From positions 1 through 64,000 of the forward strand of contig NZ_QNRK01000014.1 of assembly GCF_003315135.1 (NCBI RefSeq): DNA of 64,000 bases. Reading direction: 5' to 3'. Origin of the DNA: Roseiarcus fermentans. GTDB lineage: Bacteria > Pseudomonadota > Alphaproteobacteria > Rhizobiales > Beijerinckiaceae. The notes beneath the pieces are model-generated. The model ran no database searches and had not been told where the DNA came from. It was given only the letters and a program-made list of their open reading frames with translations. The position numbers and the translations under genes were made by a program. This document shows, piece by piece, positions 46,586 through 55,317 of the stretch; positions within the stretch are counted from its first letter, which is position 1; each line of letters begins with the position of its first letter.

Positions 46586-48010
46586 TCACCAGATCCAGAA
46601 CATCAGCACCCAGTTGAAGGCGCTGATCGCGACCGCGACGCCGACCGAGGTCGCGGCGGCCGTGCGCGCCGGAACCGATCGCGCATAGACGCCGGCCACC
46701 GACCACGCCAGCCCGACGCTCCAGGCCGACGCCCCGACGAGCAGCGCGATCCTGAGCGGCGGGACGAAGGCGAGCGACAGCCCGTCCGCCCTGAGCTGGC
46801 CGAGCGTCGTCGCCGACAGGCCGAGGAATACGCCGCAGGCCGCGATCGGGATCAGGCTCTGCGCGAGGTGGTGGACGCGGGCGGCGGCGAAGGGGCCGAG
46901 CGCGCGGGCGGCGGCGGCGAGACAGACGAGGATCGCAGCCCCGAGAACGACCGCCGTCGCCAAAATGTAGGCGACCAGCAAGGCCCCGTCCAACGGCGAC
47001 AGCGTGTCGTTGTGCGCCGGATAATTGGTGAGGATCCACCACGGCAGGGTCGGTTCGAGCAGAAACACCAGGTCGTGCGCGACCAGCCATTCGGCGAGCC
47101 GCTGCTTGATCGTGACCAGCCACGGGCTCGACGACCATAGGAACGCGCCCGGTGCGACGCCGAGCAGGCCGAATACGATCAGCGCCGTCTCCCACGGGCT
47201 CGGATCCCGCCCGGCGACGCGGACGACTTCCTGCGATGTCGGCCGCAGTTCCAGGGCGACCGCGTCCTTGAAGCCGGCGCAGCGGCCGCACATGTGGCAG
47301 GCGGAGGCGCCGCGCATGGTGCGCACGGCGACCAGCGGCGCGCAGTTCAGCGCCGGCGCCTTGCCGTGCGGGCCCCGGCGCCATTCGTCCCAGGCGACGC
47401 GGTCGACGGCGTAATGGACCGGGGCGAGCTTCGCCAGCAGACCGAAGACGCCGTTCACCGGGCAGAGGTAGCGGCACCACACCCGCTTGTCGCGCCCGTA
47501 GACGAAGCCGACCGCCATCGCCGCGAGCGTCGAGCCGCCGAGGATGACGAGCACCGGCTTCGGATATTGATAGACGCTGACCATCTGGCCGTAGATGGTG
47601 GTGGCCACGAAGGCGGCGAACGGCCAGCCGCGCCACTTGATCCAGTGGGGAGTAGCCCTGCCGAGGCCGCGCGCGCTGACGATCTCGCTGAGCGCGCCTT
47701 CGGGGCAGAAGACGCCGCACCACGTCCTTCCGATCAGCACCATGCTGACGAGCACGAACGGCCACCAGATCCCCCAGAAGGCGAACTGGGCGAACAGCAC
47801 GACGCTCGACCAGATGTGCGAGGTCCGCGTCGGCTCCGGCGCCAAGGCCGGCACGATCAGCAGCGCGGCGTAGATCGCGATCACCGCCCACTGGACGCGT
47901 CGAATCGCGCGCTGATGGTGGCGCAGCCACAGGCCGAGCGCGGCGATCGGCAAGGCGCGAGGCGGTGCGGCCGTCAGGCCGTGCGCCAGGTCGGACGTCT
48001 GAGAAGCCAT
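46586..48010 (-). CDS. NapH/CcoG-like 4Fe-4S membrane protein of the iron-uptake operon
   Basis: A 474-residue membrane protein with about ten hydrophobic segments. Cysteine motifs are TWCGVFCPEGALSE (about 90-105), VWCRYLCPVNGVFG and ACHMCGRCAGF. The first two are the CxxxCP pairs typical of NapH/CcoG, and the third is a shortened ferredoxin site. In operons with FTR1 and P19 such proteins are thought to pass electrons for iron reduction or oxidation across the membrane. Its start (ATG 48010) overlaps the end of the FTR1 gene by 37 bases; a later start is possible but no good candidate is seen. Confidence 0.88.
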   Translation of the reverse strand: MASQTSDLAHGLTAAPPRALPIAALGLWLRHHQRAIRRVQWAVIAIYAALLIVPALAPEPTRTSHIWSSVVLFAQFAFWGIWWPFVLVSMVLIGRTWCGVFCPEGALSEIVSARGLGRATPHWIKWRGWPFAAFVATTIYGQMVSVYQYPKPVLVILGGSTLAAMAVGFVYGRDKRVWCRYLCPVNGVFGLLAKLAPVHYAVDRVAWDEWRRGPHGKAPALNCAPLVAVRTMRGASACHMCGRCAGFKDAVALELRPTSQEVVRVAGRDPSPWETALIVFGLLGVAPGAFLWSSSPWLVTIKQRLAEWLVAHDLVFLLEPTLPWWILTNYPAHNDTLSPLDGALLVAYILATAVVLGAAILVCLAAAARALGPFAAARVHHLAQSLIPIAACGVFLGLSATTLGQLRADGLSLAFVPPLRIALLVGASAWSVGLAWSVAGVYARSVPARTAAATSVGVAVAISAFNWVLMFWIW

Positions 48011-48807
48011 ATCATCAGGAGCCAGTAGCCGCCGAGCGCCAGGAGCTGAACGAGAACGGGCTTGGCGCGATAGCCCGTCAGCGCCGACACGAGGCCGCCG
48101 AGCGCGCCGCTGTCGGTCAGGATTCGCGACGTGTCCCACATGCGCCCGGAGAGTTGCGGAACGAGGCCGAGCGAGACGAGGTTGTCCACGCCCGTCAGCA
48201 GCAGCGAACCGGCGAGCAGGAGCAGCATGATCTCGGTCACGCGGAAGAAGGCGCGCCACGAGACGATGCGCGCGCCGGCCTGCAACAGGCCGTAGGTCGC
48301 GATCGCGAGCGCGAGGCCGAGCGCCGCCGCGACGACGCCGCGCACGACGGAGGTCCCGGCGCTCACCATGCTGCCGTAGAGGAACACGGCGGCCTCGGAG
48401 CCTTCCCGCATCACCGCGATCGCGGCGAGCGTGAACACGGCGATCCAGTTCGACCGGTCGGCCGCGTCGTCGAGCCTGGCGTGCAACTCGCGCTTGAGCG
48501 TACGCCCGTGCCGGCGCATCCAGAACACCATCTGCACGATCAGCGCCGCCGCGATCAGCACGATCGCCGTCTGGAACCAGACCTGCGCGTCGTCGCTCAA
48601 TTCCTCGCCGACCGTGACGAGGGCGGCGGCGAGCGCGACTGCGCCGACGATTCCGACCGCCACGCCCGCCCACAGCCAGGCGCGCCCGGCCTTTCGCTCC
48701 GCCTCCGGCCGATGACCGATCCACGCGCTGAGAATGCCGATGACGAGGAGCGCCTCGATGCTCTCCCGCCAGACGACGAACGCAGTGTTGAACTCCGGCA
48801 TGCCCAT
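47974..48807 (-). CDS. FTR1-family high-affinity iron permease
   Basis: A 277-residue protein with seven membrane segments. The two iron-binding REXXE motifs are RESIE (about 14-18) and REGSE (about 140-144). Moves iron across the inner membrane, here with P19 and a cupredoxin rather than EfeO/EfeB. It starts 10 bases after the cupredoxin gene. Either of two ATGs (48807 or 48801) could serve. Confidence 0.93.
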   Translation of the reverse strand: MGMPEFNTAFVVWRESIEALLVIGILSAWIGHRPEAERKAGRAWLWAGVAVGIVGAVALAAALVTVGEELSDDAQVWFQTAIVLIAAALIVQMVFWMRRHGRTLKRELHARLDDAADRSNWIAVFTLAAIAVMREGSEAAVFLYGSMVSAGTSVVRGVVAAALGLALAIATYGLLQAGARIVSWRAFFRVTEIMLLLLAGSLLLTGVDNLVSLGLVPQLSGRMWDTSRILTDSGALGGLVSALTGYRAKPVLVQLLALGGYWLLMIWLLRRPTWRTA

Positions 48808-48817
48808 GGGCAAGAGC

Positions 48818-49162
48818 CTATTTGGCGACCAGCACCGCAGCCGCGGCGCCCGGGTGGAAGTCGTCGAAGAAGTCGTATTCACCCGGATCCAGCGTCCGGA
48901 TCACCATGACCGTCTTGGAGCGCGGGGCCAGAACCTTCTCCTTGTGAAGCTCGACGCTCTCGAACTCGGCCGCCGTGTCGTCCTCGTTGCTGATCTCCAG
49001 CCGGAAGCGGGTTCTGGCCGGGACCTCGAGGCGCTTCGGCTCGATGGCGCCGCCCTTGAAGACGATCTGGAACGTCGGCCCCTCGTCCTCGGCGCCGGCG
49101 GGCGCCGCCGCCGCCGCCGCCGCGAACAGGGCGGCGAGGGTCGCCGCGAGCGTCGCTCGCAT
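48818..49162 (-). CDS. periplasmic cupredoxin-domain protein
   Basis: A 114-residue protein with a signal peptide (1-24, ending AGA-ED) and a cupredoxin-like domain of the EfeO/FTR1-associated type: FQIVFKGGAIEPKRLEVPARTRFRLEISNEDDTAAEFES, then TLDPGEYDFFDDFHPGA. A typical blue-copper Cys is not present, so it may bind iron or copper with His/Asp/Met side chains. It overlaps the P19 gene by four bases. Confidence 0.85.
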   Translation of the reverse strand: MRATLAATLAALFAAAAAAAPAGAEDEGPTFQIVFKGGAIEPKRLEVPARTRFRLEISNEDDTAAEFESVELHKEKVLAPRSKTVMVIRTLDPGEYDFFDDFHPGAAAAVLVAK

Positions 49163-49695
49163 CAGTAGGCGCCCTTCTTGCCTGTGCCGGCGTAGACGAA
49201 CTCGTAGTCGAGCGTGAACGGCGCGAACCACGGGCCGACGCCGGTCTCCTTGTCGACGTGCCGTCCGAACATCGAATGCGGATCGGCGGTCGGCGGCGCG
49301 ATCGTCAACGTCATCTTGTACTTGCCCGGCCCCTGCAGCTTGACGTTGTCGCCGTAGTGCGGGCCGTCGTTGGCGACCATCGGCATGAGATCGCCCGTCT
49401 GGGTCTGGCCGCCGTCCTTGGCGAGCTGATACTTCACGACGAGATAGGGCATCCAGTCGCCCTCGGCGAAACCGTTGGGGTTGCCCTTGGCCGCATGGAT
49501 GTCGGCTTCGAGATGGACGTCGGAGTCGTCTGCGGCGCGCATCATCCCCTCCGGCTCCATCTCGATCGGCTGAAGATAGACCGCGCCGATCGTCATGCCG
49601 GACTGCTGCTTTTCCTCGCCGATCGGAGTTTCCTTCGCGAAGGCCGATGTCGCGGCCGCAATGCCTGCGGCCAATACGAGGGTCCTGATCAGCAT
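49162..49695 (-). CDS. P19/Tp34-family periplasmic iron-binding protein
   Basis: A 177-residue exported protein (signal peptide 1-20, ending AFA-KE) of the P19 family (Campylobacter P19, Treponema Tp34). Metal-site motifs are IEMEPEGMM, DVHLEADIHA, GPHYGDN and DPHSMFGRHVDKETGVGPWF; the His, Glu and Met residues match the known copper/iron sites. It probably captures iron and gives it to FTR1. First gene of a four-gene operon (P19, cupredoxin, FTR1, NapH-like). Confidence 0.93.
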   Translation of the reverse strand: MLIRTLVLAAGIAAATSAFAKETPIGEEKQQSGMTIGAVYLQPIEMEPEGMMRAADDSDVHLEADIHAAKGNPNGFAEGDWMPYLVVKYQLAKDGGQTQTGDLMPMVANDGPHYGDNVKLQGPGKYKMTLTIAPPTADPHSMFGRHVDKETGVGPWFAPFTLDYEFVYAGTGKKGAY

Positions 49696-49786
49696 GACGT
49701 GTCCCTGAGTGTCCCGGCCGGCAACCGGCGTACCCTTTCAGTCGTCCCGGAGCCCGGGGAAAGCAAGACGGGCGGCCGCACTTTGT

Positions 49787-49799
49787 AATTGTTCCAATT
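49787..49799 (-). promoter_or_regulatory. short palindrome upstream of the iron-uptake operon
   Basis: AATTG-TTC-CAATT is a perfect 5+5 palindrome in an AT-rich patch about 92 bases before the P19 start codon. It may be an operator or part of the promoter. It does not match a classical Fur or ICE box. Confidence 0.4.
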
Positions 49800-49855
49800 C
49801 CAACGTGGCCGGCGAATGGCGGTCGGCGAGTGGGGGAGCCGCCGGCGGCCATTCG

Positions 49856-50563
49856 CTACTCGCCCGGCCGCGGCCGAACCTCGAACTGCGAAACCATCCA
49901 GTTCATCCAGCGCGCGAGCGCCCACGGGATCGTGACCACGGGCAGACAGGCGACGAGCAAAAGCGCGGTCCGTCCCAGGATTCGCGCGCCCGAGCCGCAG
50001 AATTCGACCGCGACCGGGCCTGCGACCCTGTCCGCGGTCCAGCGCAGCATGTTCTTCAGCGCCCAGGCCCAGCCGATCAGCGAAACGACGCCGAGGTAGA
50101 ACAGGACGGTCCAGGCCGCGAGGCCGAGGAACGAGCCTTCGAAGCCGAGGCGGGACTCGTCGACCCTGAGCCGGGGGATCAGCCACTTGACCAGCCACGC
50201 CCAGAGCGCCGCCTCGATCAGCACCGAGATCACGAGACGGCTCGGCCGGTCGAGCGCGTCGGCGAGCCCGTCCTCGAGCCACCCGGCGAGGCCCGTCGCG
50301 ACGAACAGCGGCCAGGCGCCGCGCACGTCCGCGTCGAGGCGCAGGCGGCCTCCGCCGGGCAGGGCGATTCGTTCGGCGCACCATCGATAGAACCACAACC
50401 CTGCCCAGGGCGCGCCGACCACGGTCAGGACGCCGAGCCAGGAGACGATCCAGCGCCAGGCGAGGCCCCAGGCCGGAAACGCCGGCTCGAGCGGCCCCGC
50501 CGTCGGCGGAAACCGCTCGGACGCGGTGGCGGGCGGGTCGCGGGAAAGGGACGCTTCCGTCAT
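49856..50563 (-). CDS. membrane protein of unknown function
   Basis: A 235-residue protein with about five hydrophobic segments (near 33-58, 82-95, 115-130, 148-170 and 195-218). The N-terminal 30 residues are Pro-rich and cytoplasmic. RIALPGGGRLRLDADVRGAWPLFV and ALKNMLRWTADRV are distinctive but I do not recognise the family. It starts 54 bases after the small secreted protein gene on the same strand and may form a pair with it. Confidence 0.7.
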   Translation of the reverse strand: MTEASLSRDPPATASERFPPTAGPLEPAFPAWGLAWRWIVSWLGVLTVVGAPWAGLWFYRWCAERIALPGGGRLRLDADVRGAWPLFVATGLAGWLEDGLADALDRPSRLVISVLIEAALWAWLVKWLIPRLRVDESRLGFEGSFLGLAAWTVLFYLGVVSLIGWAWALKNMLRWTADRVAGPVAVEFCGSGARILGRTALLLVACLPVVTIPWALARWMNWMVSQFEVRPRPGE

Positions 50564-50617
50564 CGGCGGCGCCTCGCCGGCAATCCCGTCCGACCGAGCG
50601 GCGAGGAAGCGGCCGTC

Positions 50618-50971
50618 CTACATGCCAAGGAGGCCGCGAGCCTGCGCCAGGGCCTTCTCGCAGCTCTCGCGGTCGCCCGCCGCATCGTCCTTTCTCGCCT
50701 CCGTCATCCATTTGCGGACAGCGGTCGCCTGGGCCTCCGAGATGTCCCCGACCTTCTCCTCGGCGCCGGCGATGGTCGCGGGCGTCGGCTGATGGTGCGT
50801 GGTGGCGAAGCTCGATTCCGCGCCGGGCTTGCCCTGCGCGGCGAGCTGCTCGAGCCGCTTCGCGATGGCGACGTCGGCCTTGTAGATGTCGTCCGCGCAG
50901 GGGCCGGCCCGGGACGGCGCCGGGCAGAGCGCGCAGGCGATTGCGGCCAACGCAAGGGCGCGCAGGGTCAT
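50618..50971 (-). CDS. small secreted protein of unknown function
   Basis: A 117-residue protein with a signal peptide (1-22, ending SRA-GP) and a helical mature part: CADDIYKADVAIAKRLEQLAAQG, HHQPTPATIAGAEEKVGDI, and ESCEKALAQARGLLGM. Two cysteines (GPCADD and ESCEKA) could form a disulfide. It precedes the membrane protein at 49856-50563. Similar small helical periplasmic proteins are common in Rhizobiales, but I cannot assign a function. Confidence 0.72.
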   Translation of the reverse strand: MTLRALALAAIACALCPAPSRAGPCADDIYKADVAIAKRLEQLAAQGKPGAESSFATTHHQPTPATIAGAEEKVGDISEAQATAVRKWMTEARKDDAAGDRESCEKALAQARGLLGM

Positions 50972-51173
50972 GACGAACCTCCGAGGAAATCCGGGGGACG
51001 GTATGCGGCCCCGGATGACCTAACGCAAGCGGACTTGCGCCGCCATTTCGCCGCGGCGCCCAGGAATCCGCGTCGCCGCGGTCGCGTCCGGCGCGCGGGA
51101 TAGCCGGCGCTTGAATACCGGGCCCGCCGCATGCGATCATGCCCGCGAAGCATCCAGCCTCCCGGGGGCCACG

Positions 51174-51479
51174 ATGAGCAAGACCGGCACGAAGGCGCGG
51201 ACCAAGACCGAGACCAAGGTCGACCGTCCACGCCTGCACAAGGTTCTATTGTTCAATGACGACTTTACGCCGCGCGATTTTGTGGTCGAGGTGCTGAAGG
51301 CCGTGTTCCGCATGAACGAATCGCAGGCGCTGAGCGTCATGATCACCGCGCACAAGAAGGGCCTGTGCGTGGTCGGCGTGTTCGCCAGGGACATCGCCGA
51401 GACCAAGGCCGCGCGCGGCACCGAGGCCGGCGCATCGCGCGGCTATCCGCTTCGGTTCGACACCGAGCCCGAGGAATGA
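51174..51479 (+). CDS. clpS: ClpS, adaptor for ClpA/ClpP N-end-rule degradation
   Basis: A 101-residue adaptor that hands N-degron proteins to ClpAP. The core LHKVLLFNDDFTPRDFVVEVLKAVFRMNESQALSVMITAHKKGLCVVGVFARDIAETKA contains the residue-recognising NDDFTP and AHKKG segments. The N-terminus is Lys/Thr-rich. It overlaps the following aldo/keto reductase gene by four bases (ATGA); clpA, its usual neighbour, does not follow. The upstream Aat enzyme, which creates its substrates, is at 13442. Confidence 0.96.
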   Translation: MSKTGTKARTKTETKVDRPRLHKVLLFNDDFTPRDFVVEVLKAVFRMNESQALSVMITAHKKGLCVVGVFARDIAETKAARGTEAGASRGYPLRFDTEPEE

Positions 51480-52537
51480 CGCCGCGGCCGATCGGGGTCC
51501 GCAGGCTCGGCCGGACCGACGTTTCGCTGAGCGAGTTCGGCCTCGGAACGGCGCCGCTGGGCGACCTGTTCGCCAAGGTCGACGACGAGGAGGCGGCGGA
51601 GCTGATCGAGATCGCCTGGGAGGGCGGGGCCCGTTATTTCGACACCTCGCCCTGGTACGGCCGCGGGCAGGCCGAGCACCGGCTCGGCCGCGCGCTCTAC
51701 CGCCGCCGGCGCGACGACTACGTGCTCTCGACCAAGATCGGCCGGCTCCTGAAGCGGCCGCTGAAGCCCGGCCCATTCGCGCGCGGCCAGTGGATCGGCG
51801 GCCTCGAATTCGAGACCGTGTTCGACTACGGCTACGACGGCGTGATGCGCTCGTTCGAGGACAGCCTGCAACGGCTCGGAATCAACCGCGTCGACCTGCT
51901 GCTCGTCCACGACCTCGACGGCTGGAGCCACAGAAACGCGGCCGCGGTCGACGCCCACTTCGATCAATTGATCGTGAGCGGGTGGCGCGCCCTCGCCGAG
52001 CTGCGCGATTCCGGCGCGATCGGAGGAATCGGCGCCGGGGTCAACATGTCGGACGCCATCCCGCGCTTCCTCGACGCCTTCGACATCGACTTCTTCCTGC
52101 TCGCGATGCGCTACACGCTGCTCGAGACCGACGTGCTCGACGACGTGTTTCCCCGCTGCGCCGAGCGAGGGGTCGGGATCGTGATCGGCGGCGGCTACAA
52201 TTCCGGCATTCTCGCCACCGGCGCCGTCCCGGGCGCGATGTACAACTATGCGCCCGCCAGCCCCGACATTCTCGACCGGGTGGCGAAGATCGACGCGGTG
52301 TGCAAGCGCCACAACGTTCCGATCGCCGCCGCGGCCCTGCAATTTCCCCTCGGCCATCCGATCGTCGCCTCGATCGTTCCCGGCGCGATCAAGGTCAACC
52401 AGGTCGAGCGCAACCTCGCCGCTTTCCGACTTTCCCTTCCAGCCGACCTGTGGGCCGAACTCAAGCACGAGAAGCTGTTGCGCGCCGACGCGCCGACGCC
52501 GTCGGAATGGTTCACGAACGCTGCGGCGTCGATCTGA
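51476..52537 (+). CDS. aldo/keto reductase (D-threo-aldose/L-fucose dehydrogenase-like)
   Basis: A 353-residue NAD(P)-dependent oxidoreductase with a TIM barrel. The catalytic tetrad is visible as FDTSPWYGRGQAE (Asp and Tyr), STKIGR (Lys) and LLVHDLDG (His). Long insertions such as FDYGYDGVMRSFEDSLQRLG and VIGGGYNSGILATG match the fucose/galactose dehydrogenase branch. The start ATG overlaps the clpS stop codon, so translation is coupled, an unusual pairing. Substrate not certain. Confidence 0.92.
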   Translation: MTPRPIGVRRLGRTDVSLSEFGLGTAPLGDLFAKVDDEEAAELIEIAWEGGARYFDTSPWYGRGQAEHRLGRALYRRRRDDYVLSTKIGRLLKRPLKPGPFARGQWIGGLEFETVFDYGYDGVMRSFEDSLQRLGINRVDLLLVHDLDGWSHRNAAAVDAHFDQLIVSGWRALAELRDSGAIGGIGAGVNMSDAIPRFLDAFDIDFFLLAMRYTLLETDVLDDVFPRCAERGVGIVIGGGYNSGILATGAVPGAMYNYAPASPDILDRVAKIDAVCKRHNVPIAAAALQFPLGHPIVASIVPGAIKVNQVERNLAAFRLSLPADLWAELKHEKLLRADAPTPSEWFTNAAASI

Positions 52538-52752
52538 CGCGAAGCTCGTTTTCGACGTCGGCGTGGCGGCGATTGAATCTCGCATTTCGTCCAACTTGTG
52601 CACTTTGTGCAGCGCGGGCAAGATGTCGCGGCGGCCGACGGCCTGAAGAGCGGCGCTTTCCCTCCCCAGGCGGTTCCGTGGGCCCGAATCCAGGTGCGAG
52701 GAGCCCCTGCGCGCCGACGCGCCCGCGGCTTGACACGACGCGTCCAGCGCCT

Positions 52753-52769
52753 TTTAGTTGATAACTAAA
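52753..52769 (+). promoter_or_regulatory. perfect palindrome upstream of the methyltransferase gene
   Basis: TTTAGTT-GAT-AACTAAA is a perfect 7+7 inverted repeat with a 3-base centre, 21 bases before the ATG at 52791. It is an operator candidate. The remaining gap 52538-52752 holds no gene. Confidence 0.6.
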
Positions 52770-52790
52770 CCATTTGTGGAGGGCTTTGCC

Positions 52791-53627
52791 ATGCGCACGA
52801 CCTCTCAGGCGGAAATCCAGCACCACTACGACGCCGGCAACGATTTCTACGCGATGTGGCTCGACAGGCGGATGATCTATTCCGCCGCGCTGTTCAGGTC
52901 GGACACGCAGTCGCTCGAAGAGGCGCAGATCGAAAAGCTGCGGTTTCACGCCGACGCCGCCGGAGCGCGGCCGGGGGCGCGAATCCTCGACGTCGGCTGC
53001 GGCTGGGGCGCGATGCTGCGCTATCTGGTCGAGGAGCGGAACGTCGCCGATGCGGTCGGATTGACGCTCAGCGCGGCGCAGAAGGAGCGTTTCGACGCGG
53101 GGAACGCCGACCCGCGCGCGCGCATGGCGATCGTCAACTGGCAGGACTACCACGACCCGCGGCCGTTCGACGGCATCGTCTCCATCGGCGCCTTCGAGCA
53201 TTTCGGCCGTTTCGATCATCGTCCCGAGGAGCGGCTCGCGGTCTACGCCGAGTTCTTCGACTTCTGCCGGCGGCGGTTGAACAAGGGCGGCAAGCTGTCG
53301 TTGCAGACCATCGCCTACGGCCGCATCCGCAAGCTGACGCCGATCCAGCGCGACAAGATCTGGCGGGAAAGCGAGCTGCCGATGGCGCATGAGGTTCTCG
53401 AGGCGGCGTCGCGCTGGTTCGAGCCCGAGCGTCTCGTGAACCATCGGCTCGACTACGCCAGGACCCTGCGCGAGTGGGAGCGGCGGCTCGGCGCGGCGAA
53501 GGCGCGCGCCGAGACGCTGGTCGGGCCGGAAAAGGTGGCGGACTACCTCGCCTATCTCGACGACGCCGCGTCGGGCTTCGAGAACGGCGCCATCCAGCTC
53601 CTGCGCATCGCCTTCCGGCGCCATTGA
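52791..53627 (+). CDS. cyclopropane-fatty-acid-synthase-type methyltransferase
   Basis: A 278-residue SAM-dependent methyltransferase of the CFA synthase (CMAS/MmaA) family. Motifs are IQHHYDAGNDFYAMWLDRRMIYSAALF, the SAM-binding ILDVGCGWGAMLRYLVEE and the active-site SIGAFEHFG (EHFG in place of the usual EHVG/EMxEHV). A normal CFA enzyme is about 380-400 residues with an N-terminal lipid-binding part; this one is the short, mycolic-acid-cyclase length and may act on a different lipid. GGAGGG precedes the ATG by 8 bases. Confidence 0.9.
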   Translation: MRTTSQAEIQHHYDAGNDFYAMWLDRRMIYSAALFRSDTQSLEEAQIEKLRFHADAAGARPGARILDVGCGWGAMLRYLVEERNVADAVGLTLSAAQKERFDAGNADPRARMAIVNWQDYHDPRPFDGIVSIGAFEHFGRFDHRPEERLAVYAEFFDFCRRRLNKGGKLSLQTIAYGRIRKLTPIQRDKIWRESELPMAHEVLEAASRWFEPERLVNHRLDYARTLREWERRLGAAKARAETLVGPEKVADYLAYLDDAASGFENGAIQLLRIAFRRH

Positions 53628-53739
53628 GCCGCGCTCGATCGGCGTCCGCCTGATTTCTGTCGTCGCCTTGTCGCGAACAGGCTATCGAAAGGGAGCGCTG
53701 CCTGAGTTCGAGGACGCGCATCAACGGGAAGGGCGACCC

Positions 53740-55257
53740 ATGGTCATGGCTTGGAACAGAGAAATCCGTCTCGACCGACGTGACCTGATCGCGGGCGGGC
53801 TCGCCGCCTCCGCCGCGGCGCTCGCGACCGCAGCGGCGCCGGCTGCGCGCGCCGCCGAGCCGGCGCCGACGACAGTCGTTCCGCCCGACATCATGAAGGG
53901 CGTCGAAGCGTGGAGCGGCTCGCTCGCCGTGCAGGCCGCGACCTACGCGGCGCCGATGGTCGCGATGTATCTGCTGCGGGACGCGACCTGCTTCAAGCCC
54001 GGCGCCAAGGCGAAGCCGAACGCGATCTGGCGCATCGAGAACATCGCCACGCCGGAAATCGCCGCGCAGTCCGGCTACGTCACGCCGAACGTCAACGTCG
54101 TCTACGGCTTCGGCTTCATGGATCTCGCCGCCGAGCCGATCATCCTCAGCGCGCCCGACTCGCGCGGCCGTTACTACATGATCGAGGTCTGCGACATGTG
54201 GACCAACGCTTTCGCTTATCCGGCGGGCGGACCGTCAGGCTACGCCGGCGGAACCTTTGCGCTGGTCGGCCCGGGCTGGAAGGGTCAACTGCCGCCCGAC
54301 GTCACGCGGATCGATTGCCCGACCCGCTGGATCGAGTTGCAGCCTCGGGTGTTCGTCAAGGATCAGGCCGATCTGGCCGGGGCCGAGGCGGTCCTGAGCG
54401 CCATCACGGTCAAGGGTCTTGCCGAGCGCCGCGGCGGCCCCGCGCCGGCCCCGGCAGACTACCGCTACGAAGCGCCGAAGATCGCGCCGAACGTCGCGAG
54501 CAGTCAGCTGCTGTTCGACGACCCGCTGCAGTTCTGGTCGATCTTCACCGCGACGATGAACGAAAATCCGCCGCCGGCCGCCGAGGTCGAGGCCGTCCTG
54601 CCGATGTTCAAGTACCTCGGGATCGAACTCGGCAAGCCGTGGAAGCCGGAAGCCGTCAATCCCGCCGTGCTCGCCGAAATGAAGCAGGCCGCGGCCGGCG
54701 TCGGCAAGCTGATGGCCGCCAACGTCGCCATTCGCGACTCCCTGCAAGGGGGTTGGGCGATCCCGCCCGGCAACGTCGGCATGCCCGGCGCCGACTATCT
54801 GACGCGCGCGATCATCGCCGTCGTCGGCCTCACCGCCAACACGGTCGAGCAGGCGATCTATTACAACGGGCTGCTGGATTCCGAGGGCGCGCCCCTCACC
54901 GGCGCGAAGCGCTACACCGCCACCTTTTCCCAACCGATGACCTATATCGAGCCGGTCCCGCCCGGCTTCTGGTCGTTGACCATGTACGACAACGTCACCA
55001 AGCTCACCGTGACGAACCCGATCGATCGCTATTCGCTCGGCGCAAGCGATCCCATCAAGCGCGACGCCGACGGATCGTTCACCCTCTACATCCAGCGCGA
55101 GAGCCCCGGCGCGGACAAGGAGTCCAACTGGCTGCCGGCGCCGGCGGGACCGTTCTATCTGATCCTGCGCAACTACGCCCCGGCGCCTGCGGCCGTGAAG
55201 GCGATCGCCTCGGGCGTCGCGTTCAAGGGACCGCCGAGCCTCGTGCCCGTGGGCTGA
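53740..55257 (+). CDS. Tat-exported DUF1254/DUF1214 protein
   Basis: A 505-residue protein with a twin-arginine signal (DRRDLIAGGLAASAAAL, cleavage near residue 39). The mature part has a DUF1254 region (about 55-200; TPNVNVVYGFGFMDLAAEPIIL and RYYMIEVCDMW) and a DUF1214 region at the C-terminus (about 390-500; RYTATFSQPMTYIEPVPPGFWSLTMYD, and YSLGASDPIKR). Function unknown; such proteins are common in soil bacteria. ATG 53740 follows AAGGG. Confidence 0.9.
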   Translation: MVMAWNREIRLDRRDLIAGGLAASAAALATAAAPAARAAEPAPTTVVPPDIMKGVEAWSGSLAVQAATYAAPMVAMYLLRDATCFKPGAKAKPNAIWRIENIATPEIAAQSGYVTPNVNVVYGFGFMDLAAEPIILSAPDSRGRYYMIEVCDMWTNAFAYPAGGPSGYAGGTFALVGPGWKGQLPPDVTRIDCPTRWIELQPRVFVKDQADLAGAEAVLSAITVKGLAERRGGPAPAPADYRYEAPKIAPNVASSQLLFDDPLQFWSIFTATMNENPPPAAEVEAVLPMFKYLGIELGKPWKPEAVNPAVLAEMKQAAAGVGKLMAANVAIRDSLQGGWAIPPGNVGMPGADYLTRAIIAVVGLTANTVEQAIYYNGLLDSEGAPLTGAKRYTATFSQPMTYIEPVPPGFWSLTMYDNVTKLTVTNPIDRYSLGASDPIKRDADGSFTLYIQRESPGADKESNWLPAPAGPFYLILRNYAPAPAAVKAIASGVAFKGPPSLVPVG

Positions 55258-55317
55258 CCCGGAATCGTTCAGTGGCGTAGGGCGATGACCCCGCCAGGCG
55301 CGGTCAACGACCGCGCC

